Shown here one piece after another: positions 30,975 to 39,295 of a DNA stretch of 64,000 nt (within the stretch, counting starts at the first letter, position 1; the number at the start of each line of letters is the position of its first letter). The translations under genes and the position numbers were made by a program. The notes below the pieces were generated by a model. That model ran no database searches. It saw nothing but the letters and a program-made list of their open reading frames with translations, and was not told the origin of the DNA. This stretch comes from Astrothelium macrocarpum (Eukaryota > Ascomycota > Dothideomycetes > Trypetheliales > Trypetheliaceae), in NCBI GenBank assembly GCA_021030915.1, contig JAGEMR010000098.1, forward strand, positions 49,979-113,978, given 5' to 3'.

Positions 30975-33221
30975 TCATCTCCATGGCCATTTGGTCATCC
31001 CCTTCAAATCACCAACACCCAACGAGCGCTTCGACTCATTGCGCTTGGCAGCCTGCGCTGGCGGCTTCAGCAACTCACCAGTAGTAGATTGAGCATTCTG
31101 GTAGCTGGTCTTGCGAGACTTACTGCTGTCGCCGCTACTGGTACTTTTGCTGCCATTGCTCTGATGGCGCTGGAATATGCGGAGCGGCTTCAACGAGCGC
31201 AGACTCTGCAACCATCCTCTGGCCTTGGCGATCGTCTTCCGGCTGCTGTGCTTGCTGTTGACGTCGACCTTGTCAGTGGAGTCGCTCGTTGGAGACAGCA
31301 CGGTTAATTGACCAGGCCGAGGCGAGATGATAGCACGTTCTGAGAAGTTAGTGATGGAGCTCGGGGTGTCATTGGCTGCGTTCATGAAATCGTCTACGGC
31401 CTCTTCGCTGTAGATTGAGGTGATGATGAAGGTTGTAATGATCATCGGAAAAGAATCTGACGCAGCAGCCTTTGTGTAACCGACATCCTCGGTGTTGTCA
31501 TGTTCTGTGATCTTCTCTATCCGCATCCCTGTAAGCTCTTTGAGTTCGATATAGCTAGGAACTGCCTTGAGAGCCGATAGACGACTTACGCGTGAGCGCT
31601 TCCTTGGACGCAGACGCTCGTCGTTGTCGCTGACTTCAGGCTCAACCTCATCTCTGCTGCGTTCGCTGGATCGAGCGATTACCTGGCTGATTGAGCCCGC
31701 AGTGAATAGAGGTCTGGGCTCGAAGACCGACGAGGAAGCCTCTGGTCTCTCGGAGACGGAATGAGGATTGGAATCGAATATAGAGTCAGTGATGTAGCTT
31801 GCAAGCGACTCAATATTTGCTGGTCCAAAACTCCAATCATTTTCGATGCGCCCATCGTTGTCCATGGCCGTGGAATAGGACCTGTTGCTGATATCCAGAG
31901 ATAGAGTGGAGGCTGGGCTCCAACTCGAGATGGACTCACCAGCCGCAAAGGCATCAAAGAGCGCAGCAGCAGCTTGACTTGGTAAAGAAACATTAGGACG
32001 CACGGTAGAGTAGACCGCGCCTGAAGCACTAGCCTGCGGCGATCCCTCACTTGGTACCCCAACAGGGACCTGGCGCCATTCATCCGGTGTGGGCACTGCA
32101 TTATAGCTCGGCAATGAGGAGCTCCGGCGTGATGCTTCTTGCGAATACTCGTTGGAAGCCTCTAGAATCATGACTGAAGCATGAGACTGACTACCAGCAA
32201 GGTAAGTCCGCCCCAATTGATTGAAATAGTCAGCATCAGGGTCGTCCAATGCTCCAACAGAAGCCTGCGACTCTGAAGAAACTGACGCCCCACGAATGAT
32301 GGACGTTTCGCCAATGCCAACGTCCGTCTCTCCCGCGGCTTGTGCGTTAATGATTTCAGCCTCCACAGATAAATGTCTTCGATACTTGGACGACTCGAAG
32401 CTCGAAGCAGCGGGAATTGTACCGGGAGATACTGGAGACCCTGAAGATGGCGGATATGCCAGCTGACGTGGAATCTCAGTAGTCTTGGCCAAGTCACCCT
32501 GGCGTTTTTCCAGTGCGCGCACTACTGGTTCAAGCTCCTCCCGGACCTTGTGGCGAACGACCTTCATGGAAGCCCAGGCGGCATCGATGCAAAATTCGTA
32601 GAATAGACGTGGAGCCCCGTTAAGAGCCATGTCGAGTCCTCGCCGTCTCCACTCTCTGACATCTTGTATCTCTGGGCACCATTCAGTTAGCATTTGCCTG
32701 TCCCACATTGGTGGGCAGATGAGCACCCAATCCATCTTCTCGAGTCCGTACCGGTAAGTGATGTCATGGAGCTGCTCCTTGATAGGGTTACAAAGCGAGC
32801 GATAGTCGGCCACGATATTATCAATTTTCTCTTCCCACTCTTCAGCTTCACCAAGTAGTTCATCCCAATCTTCCAAATCCTTTATACCATACTTACCCTT
32901 GCCCTCGTCACTGTACCACCAGTCTGGGCATTCAATGTCCGCACATGTAGATTTGACGCAGGGACCACGGAGAAAATCATGTATCGATGTAAATGTAGGG
33001 AACGGAGCAGCCTTGCGCGTTGGTATTGTGCTTTCATACGCATGGATGTCGATATAATGACAACCGCACTCAAAAACGCGGACGAGAGCGTAGGCTGCTC
33101 CGAAATTAAAGGCACGAGAGACCTGCTCATCGTGCGCAGCTTGATATGCAGCTTGTTGTGCTAAGCTATGCTCAGCTAGTTCGCTGTCATTAGATGAGTT
33201 AAACGGAGAAACAGATGACAT
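30975..33221 (-). CDS. large unknown fungal protein with N-terminal Cys-rich motif
   Basis: The first in-frame ATG is at 33221 (MSSVSPFNSSND), giving 748 aa; the frame extends slightly upstream without an ATG. The N-terminal 230 residues look folded: VFECGCHYIDIHAYE, then GPCVKSTCADIECPDWWY (a Cys-rich patch that could bind metal), then a helical region EWEEKIDNIVADYRSLCNPI and MDWVLICPPMWDRQMLTEWCPEI. The remaining 500 residues are Ser-rich, acidic and probably disordered, with basic patches (RPRKRSRVSRL; KARGWLQSLRSLKPLRIFQRHQ) near the C-terminus. It shares the start layout, Cys-Gly-(Cys)-His-Tyr followed by a Cys cluster, with the gene at 23521-25113. No function was recognised. Confidence 0.65.
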   Translation of the reverse strand: MSSVSPFNSSNDSELAEHSLAQQAAYQAAHDEQVSRAFNFGAAYALVRVFECGCHYIDIHAYESTIPTRKAAPFPTFTSIHDFLRGPCVKSTCADIECPDWWYSDEGKGKYGIKDLEDWDELLGEAEEWEEKIDNIVADYRSLCNPIKEQLHDITYRYGLEKMDWVLICPPMWDRQMLTEWCPEIQDVREWRRRGLDMALNGAPRLFYEFCIDAAWASMKVVRHKVREELEPVVRALEKRQGDLAKTTEIPRQLAYPPSSGSPVSPGTIPAASSFESSKYRRHLSVEAEIINAQAAGETDVGIGETSIIRGASVSSESQASVGALDDPDADYFNQLGRTYLAGSQSHASVMILEASNEYSQEASRRSSSLPSYNAVPTPDEWRQVPVGVPSEGSPQASASGAVYSTVRPNVSLPSQAAAALFDAFAAGESISSWSPASTLSLDISNRSYSTAMDNDGRIENDWSFGPANIESLASYITDSIFDSNPHSVSERPEASSSVFEPRPLFTAGSISQVIARSSERSRDEVEPEVSDNDERLRPRKRSRVSRLSALKAVPSYIELKELTGMRIEKITEHDNTEDVGYTKAAASDSFPMIITTFIITSIYSEEAVDDFMNAANDTPSSITNFSERAIISPRPGQLTVLSPTSDSTDKVDVNSKHSSRKTIAKARGWLQSLRSLKPLRIFQRHQSNGSKSTSSGDSSKSRKTSYQNAQSTTGELLKPPAQAAKRNESKRSLGVGDLKGMTKWPWR

Positions 33222-33878
33222 ATCTGATGGTTCTTGACCCGCCACAACGAACAATGATGTCAGTGTTCGTTCTTGTTGAATTTCCAAAAGAGAAGTCCAG
33301 ACGTTTGAGAGTAGTTGTCAGGACTAGACTCAATTTAGAAATGGTGGCGAATGAGGAAAAGAACTTGGAATGTCAGTAGACAGCCCTTTTTAATGTTCGG
33401 GATTCGTGTGAACAAAGGCGCGTGGACAAAGAGAGGGATTTTGAAGTTGAAACATGGTTAGCACAATCCAATTGTTTGCCGCTTTGTCATTCTTCTTTGT
33501 CTAGTTTTCAAGAGCTACGCAGCTCAATGACAAACAAGAAATTTGATGAGCAGTACTGGAAGCTTGGTGATGTATGGGAACGAATTATTGTTCTAATGCC
33601 TTTGAAATTGGGTAGCTAAGCTGCAACTACCTACGTAGTAGTGTAAGAGTAGAGATTTATTCTGGAACACTGGTGCTTGATTCACTTGGTGAAAGTGAGT
33701 GCTGCAATTCGGTGGTATTCACAAAGCTTTTGGGCACAGCCTCCATAGAGACAGTGACGATCACAGCCATCAGGAAAGGCAAGGGCGATCGAAGCATTTT
33801 TTCAGTCCACCTCTTCGAGCTCACTAAATGGTAGGATTTGATTCAGCCTTCGCTTGATTTCCTCGACACCTTTCGTTA
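33222..33878. other. intergenic region
   Basis: Promoter region of the minus-strand gene ending at 33221 and 3' flank of the next minus-strand gene. No additional gene seen. Confidence 0.4.
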
Positions 33879-35681
33879 TCATCCCCCGGAGGGATGACTC
33901 GATCTGCTGTTGTTGCTGTTGTTTGTCACTGTTGGATCACCATTGTTAGCATGACCGCCACGTGAATTTAAAGATGGAGCAGGCGCCAATGGCTCATCAT
34001 CGAACTCATCATCGAAGTAGTCTTCGCCTTGTTGACCTTCCGGAAGTGGAATGTCATCGAGAGGCTCCTCATACCGCTGAGAGTTTGCCTGGGCTTGTTG
34101 GTTCGAGGCAGAGTTCTTGGCAGCCTTCCCGCTCTTCTTTCCCTTTCGCCCTTTCATCTTCGCCTTCTCGAGAAGTCGCTTCCTCTCTTCCTCTTGTTTG
34201 CGAGCTGCGCGGTCCCTGGCTTCGTACTGGCGTATCAATGCTTTGGGAGCTTGCCCAAAAATGCTTTCATATTCGCAAAATTCGCAAACCCAAACATCCT
34301 CGCGCTTGGTAGGATGAAGCCAGTTGTTGTACTGCTGTTGTCGCATGCGTTGTCGTGCCTGAAGTGCATACTCTTTGCTTGCAGAACGACGCGGCCTTGC
34401 TGGCTCTTGATTTTGCGCTTGTTGACCATTGGCAGCTGTAGCGTGTGGGGGGTTCGCTTGGTGCGAGGCCGGAGTTTGTGTTGACTGCGTGGCTACGCCA
34501 CCACGCGTCGGATTTTTAGGCATGGCCGTCTGGGAGTTAGCAATATAAGAGCCGGAGTAAGGCTGTTGCGTAGGAAATGATCCGTTCTGGCCCGGCCAAA
34601 CGATTTTGTTAGATGAGTCTGATTCGCAAGTGAAGGTAAATTCTTTCTTTTGTGGTGTTGATGATTGGTTGTTTGGCTGAGAAAGCAGGCTAACGTTCTC
34701 CTTTCCTTTGGCGGGGGTGAGGGGCCCTTGCCCAGCAGCATTCGCAATCGCCGCGGAGATAATGCCTGGGTGAGGATTGGCAGCTGTGACTCATCAGCGA
34801 TGCTATCAACTGGCTAGCAGTTGCTTCCTCACTTTTACCTTCAGTCGTACTTATATCGTTTTTGGTCCTATTTGCGGTTTTACTAGCAAATGCATTCAAA
34901 CCAGTTGTAGAAGCGCCCAACGGCCTCAATTGATTCGCACCCTTTCCCGACCGACCGTAACGACCCCTACCAGCTCCAGAAATGCCTGTCCCGGAACCAG
35001 CTACGGGTACAGCAGAAGATCCACTGCCATAATACTGATCGGCGCCGCCTCCGGTTCCATCTGGCTCCATGCCACCAGCTATACCCATATTGGCCAAGTC
35101 TGTGGAAAGGTTAGAAGAATGGCTTCCTGAAGTTCCTGGCCCAGGTATCTTTCGTTTCTTTTTATTATTGGTATTCTCAAAAGACTCATATCCATCGATG
35201 GAGGACGAAGCTGAATGAGGGACTTGTGGCCGGATAGCTATAGTCACCGTCATTAATACACAAGCTTCTACGCGAATTCTCTACTTCATTGCGAATACTC
35301 ACCGGATGTGGGGTCTGAGGAATAATCCCTTGACCATTGGCGTTCACGTTCAATCTCCTCATCACTTGCTGCATCAGATGGCCAACTGTAGTTTTGACGG
35401 GCTCGTGCTGCAGCTTGGGCCGTTGTGGTCAACGGATGCTGATCAAAACGGGGTGATGAGTCAGATTGTGGAAATCCGAATAACGGCGTTGAAGCATTCG
35501 GAGGAGACGGATAAACTATAGACTTGGCTTGATCGTCGGATAGACGAGAGCGAATACGGCGTTTGGGAAGAGGACGAATGGGACGGTTAGGGACAACGCC
35601 GGATGCAATATCGTTTATATTCCGAGCGGATGGTGACGGTGTCCACTCGTAGTCTACTTGATTGGGATTCTGATTCAGCAT
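33879..35681 (-). CDS. conserved-type fungal protein with C-x2-C motif, 3 exons, function unknown
   Basis: Rebuilt from minus-strand exons 35303-35681, 34839-35237 and 33879-34765 (554 aa). Intron 1 (65 nt) runs GTGAGT...ACTATAG and intron 2 (73 nt, branch CTGAT) runs GTAAAA...ACCCAG; both are phase 1 and together restore one frame (PTSG-AIRPQVPHS; DISTTEG-IISAAIANAAG). N-terminus: MLNQNPNQVDYEWTPSPSA and a basic RPLPKRRIRSRLSDDQAKSI stretch. The best-conserved-looking part is near the C-terminus: EYALQARQRMRQQQYNNWLH and then KREDVWVCEFCEYESIFG, followed by a Lys/Arg-rich helix (ARKQEEERKRLLEKAKMKGR) and an acidic tail. The CEFC pair could be half of a zinc site. Nuclear location is inferred from basic clusters. 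Confidence 0.75.
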
Positions 35682-36569
35682 CGTGACAACAGCAGGGAGA
35701 TGAACGAGAGACAGAGCTCTAGTGGAGTGGCAAGTGAAGGGGGAGTGGTGCTATTCAGGGTGGACTGTGCTAATCTCACCTGCTGTTGCCATATTTGTTT
35801 CAAGAGCATCTAAAGCTCAGGGCAAGCACCAATTCGAAGGTGATCAAATTGCCACAATCCCAAAAAGATTCTTCCAGTACAATTCAAAGCTCGTTGAAGT
35901 GTTGACGTATCTGATGAGCTGGTCGAAAATCCGGTAGTCTCGAGAAACGATAACAGGACTCGCCACTGTCGGGAATCATAAGCGTCTATGTCAAGCAGGG
36001 TGCAGGTAGGCTGCCAGGGAACTAACCAGAGTAAAGTCAGGCCTGAGCAAGATGGTGATGTATGCAGTGTGGGTGTTGAGAAATCAAGAAGGTGGTATGT
36101 AATTGGACTGGGCGTTGCTAATCACAATCAGCCCGAGCGGCCGACATCCGAGGGAGCCAATACCCCCGGCCTCGATAGGAGAGTGATACAAAACCGCCCA
36201 AGTTCAACTCTTCCACCCTCTGCGTCACACAAGATTTGTATTGCTCCTTTTGTATGTGAATGACATCGTATCTGCACCTGGAGTTGATGGCAAAACCAAG
36301 GAAAAAAAATTCCAAGAGCTCGTCTCGTTCCCAGACTCGGGTCAGGCAAACCTCTTCTGGCAGTCCAGAGCCCCAAACACTCCATGCATCTTTTCTTAGC
36401 TCCTGCCAGGGCAGGCATCCCTTTCATCTGATGGCCATGCATCGGAAAGCTTCTCTGCTTGCAACAATGCCGGGTGAGTATTCGCAATTCTTTTTCGGTG
36501 AGCCATCATATTTGCTGCCATTGTCGCTTGTTCGTCTTGAAATCCAGCACCACGGCGTCAATTTTCAAA
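35682..36569. other. divergent promoter region, possible 5' UTR intron
   Basis: About 890 bases between divergent genes. A consensus donor (GTGAGT at about 36474) and acceptor (AATCCAG at about 36546) lie just before the ATG at 36570. The small upstream ORF does not join in frame across this intron, so a 5' UTR intron is the simplest reading. Confidence 0.4.
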
Positions 36570-37151
36570 ATGCCCGCCTTGAAGTCGAACAAGGCAAGGC
36601 TGTATCTGGGTGTCTATGGCACTGCAGATTCAGACCTCCTTGAGTATGCATTCATTGTCGCTCCAAAGACAGAAACCTCCGATCCGAGAATTCTCGACGC
36701 AACCAAATATCATTGTTGCCGCACTTTCACCCACACCATGTCAGCCTCGTCACCCCGAAAGAGCGTTACATCGACAACAAGCTCCAAACCAAACCCATGG
36801 GTTTTTGAGAAGCTTCCATCAAACGTCAACACAGACCCTGACCTTCTGATCAGAGTATGCGTCGGCAAACTTGACAACGACTTTGCCCTGGAAAAGGCTC
36901 TTTCGAAGGTCCCTGTGTCGCAAAGTGATCCTGATTTCACCGCCGATTGGTGGATGCAAATGGCATGGTCGCAGCTCCAACATGAGCAAGTTCTGACCAA
37001 AGAGAGCAATTGGACATGGGAGACGTTGAAAGCGACGGCTACGAAATATCTACAAGAAAAGACAAAAACGGGAAGAATTGGCATGTGGAAGAGTACCCGG
37101 CAAAACGTCCCGACTTACGACATGATGTCTGGAAGAGAATTGAGTATATAG
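36570..37151 (+). CDS. DUF6914-like fungal protein of unknown function
   Basis: 193-aa frame from ATG at 36570 (MPALKSNKARLYLGVYGTAD). The layout resembles a fungal family of unknown function (in my recollection Pfam DUF6914): an N-terminal strand pair RLYLGVYG...YAFIVAPK, then DATKYHCCRTF, a linker, NPWVFEKLP, DLLIRVCVGKL, and a central block LEKALSKVPVSQSDPDFTADWWMQMAWSQL followed by GRIGMWKSTRQNVPTYDMMSGRE. The acidic/aromatic pattern is intact and there is no sign of decay. The frame extends upstream to 36459 without family-like sequence, so the internal ATG was chosen. Confidence 0.65.
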   Translation: MPALKSNKARLYLGVYGTADSDLLEYAFIVAPKTETSDPRILDATKYHCCRTFTHTMSASSPRKSVTSTTSSKPNPWVFEKLPSNVNTDPDLLIRVCVGKLDNDFALEKALSKVPVSQSDPDFTADWWMQMAWSQLQHEQVLTKESNWTWETLKATATKYLQEKTKTGRIGMWKSTRQNVPTYDMMSGRELSI

Positions 37152-37586
37152 CTTTTCATAATTTTCTCTACGTATTTCCTTGGCTGGATGACTGGATACA
37201 CGCGCTCTGAGCTAGAGATGGACTTGGGTTGCTAAACAATACACAAGGCGGTCTTTTGCTTCACACGTTCCATACTTTTCTGACCCTGGTGCATACGGTG
37301 CACCGAATCCGTTTATTTAAAATCGTTTCACCTACGTACGCGGCTCTTCTAAGCCTCTTGCTAATCGGGTCTGATTAGCTTCATTCTGGAAAGCGTTTAA
37401 TACTACTCGTCCTCTTACATCGACTAAAATTGTACCATGCTCCTGCTCTATGCCGTAATCTAACAACCGTTATCTAACCGTGAGATTACAAGACTTTTAA
37501 ACAAAACACTTTCTCGGCTGTTCCGACAATGTCAGCAAACACTGCAAGAGCTTCCGACACAGCCATTGCGTCTCTTTGATCTCTTT
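37152..37586. other. intergenic region between convergent genes
   Basis: About 430 bases; no gene or RNA recognised. Confidence 0.4.
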
Positions 37587-38456
37587 TTACAACAATCTTA
37601 ACAACATCGCAATACCAATAATCACGATCCCAGCCGCAATCGCCATATTTCTCTTTATCCTCTTATCTGTCTCCCTCATCATCTTCGCCCTCAACGCCTT
37701 GAATGCCTTTGTATCATTCCCCCTTGGAAACTCGCTATTGGGTATTTCCTTTCCCAAAAACTCACACAATGGCGCCCACCCATCCTCCACGCACCAATCC
37801 AAGTACTCCCTTCCCTCCTTCCTTAGAATCTCCTCCAGCTGCCCATAATGCTCCTCATACCGCCTTCGCACTACCTCCGCATCGAACTTACCCCTCTGAA
37901 GCCGATACTCACGATCCATAACCAACTCCCGAAGCCGCCGTCCCCAAAAAGCCTTTGCATCCCAGAATCCCCGCATCCAAGTCCGCCACGATGGCACCAC
38001 AATCGGCGCAAAGTTGATCTCAATACTGCGTAACCAAGCGTCTACGTCCTGCCGCCGATTCAGCACCACCTTCGCCTCCGGGTACGCGTGCAGCAACTCC
38101 GGCCCGAAAAAGCAACACGGCGCATCCGTTACTGCACCACAGTGTCCCAGCACAGCATCGAACTCAGCAGTACTCGGACGAAATTGGTTATCGCGTTGTT
38201 GCTGCTGCTCCTGCGCTCGGTAGCGCGCCAATGCCAATCGAGCCCAGAATGCCTCATCCTCTGCCGACAAGACGACGTCGAAGCCGTGGTAGACATGACT
38301 GTAGCCGAGATGGGAGAGAGCTTGGGCTAGGGACTCGGTGCCAGTGCGGCCGAGGCCCAGGGCGAGGACATGAAGGAGACGAGACCGTGGGCGGACGGGG
38401 GTGGGTTGGCGATACCATGTGTTGCCAAGAAAGTTGATGATAGGGTTGAGAGACAT
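37587..38456 (-). CDS. sulfotransferase-family protein with C-terminal membrane anchor
   Basis: 289-aa intact frame resembling the fungal sulfotransferase-like family (Pfam Sulfotransfer_4 type). The PAPS-binding-like loop reads LALGLGRTGTESLAQAL (about residues 31-47). Further family features are LGYSHVYHGFDVV, GHCGAVTDAPCCFFGPELLHAYPEAKVVLNRR (the Asp-Ala-Pro and the Arg-containing PSB-like strand) and the C-terminal KEGREYLDWCVEDGWAPLCEFLGKEIP. The last 20 or so residues (MAIAAGIVIIGIAMLLRLL) form a hydrophobic helix after a basic patch (RIKRN), which suggests tail anchoring, probably in ER or mitochondrial outer membrane. The substrate cannot be deduced. Many such fungal proteins are mis-annotated as epimerases or P-loop NTPases. 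Confidence 0.82.
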   Translation of the reverse strand: MSLNPIINFLGNTWYRQPTPVRPRSRLLHVLALGLGRTGTESLAQALSHLGYSHVYHGFDVVLSAEDEAFWARLALARYRAQEQQQQRDNQFRPSTAEFDAVLGHCGAVTDAPCCFFGPELLHAYPEAKVVLNRRQDVDAWLRSIEINFAPIVVPSWRTWMRGFWDAKAFWGRRLRELVMDREYRLQRGKFDAEVVRRRYEEHYGQLEEILRKEGREYLDWCVEDGWAPLCEFLGKEIPNSEFPRGNDTKAFKALRAKMMRETDKRIKRNMAIAAGIVIIGIAMLLRLL

Positions 38457-39295
38457 AGTGTGAGTACTGGGATTAGGAGTGTTGAAAGTGAATGAATTTA
38501 AGAGAGCATGGATTGCAACAGGGGAAATAGGGCATAGATATGCCGATTTTTATGATATTGAATGTAATTTTGTAGAAATCAGAGAACGCCGTAGGATCCG
38601 CTGATGAGAGAATTGTCAAATCCTTACTTTAAAAGCCTACTGAACAGAAATCAGAGATGCGATTTTACTATCGATATATAGTCCAATCTTCCCAAGGTCG
38701 TATAGGGAGTGCGGATTCGTGACTTAATCGGGGAAGGTGTGCGAAGGTCGAGCACGAGTCATGAACGAGGCTGAAACATCCTTCTCGTATCAACTCCACC
38801 ATAGAGAGGGTTTTTTCGATCTTGTCAAGATTGAGCAGCGAGCGTCCAAATGTGCATGGCATATCTTCAATGAATGCATGCACTAATGAACATGAAGAGT
38901 GACAGACTCTCCAACTAGGCGAACTTGAGATAGGAGAGCAAAATTGCGAAACGTCTATTCAATCCGCTGTGTAGACTTCTCTTGATTGGGCTGTGCTTGT
39001 GGACGCTTGCATTATACTCAATCTTTAGCGAGCAACGAAAAGAAATGGGTTTCTCGGCTTTCTTTACAAAAGCGCGGCATTGGAATAGAATCCAGAATAG
39101 ATAAACGGGGCTCGCTTCGAAAGATTACCTGCCAACCCGTGGCTCACGATCAAGCTTTTCGGGGGCAACCTTATTATTATCCATGCAATGCACAATCCCA
39201 ATTTCATTTCAACTAGCAGAACCTATTCCCATGATTACTCCGAGTTATCCCTATGCACCAATCCCCAAATCTTCCCCCCCAAACCTCCCACAATC
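38457..39295. other. intergenic region
   Basis: About 840 bases, upstream of the sulfotransferase-like gene and downstream of the next minus-strand gene. No gene seen. Confidence 0.4.

Noticed and set aside
34766..34838. Shorter alternative intron (25 nt) with a donor near 34790 in the 33879-35681 gene
   Set aside because: 25 nt is below a plausible intron size; the 73-nt choice has a proper donor, a CTGAT branch site and the same frame.
36260..36487. Basic ORF before the DUF6914-like gene as an N-terminal exon
   Set aside because: The available donor is phase 1 while the downstream frame needs phase 2, so they cannot join; a 5' UTR intron explains the splice sites.
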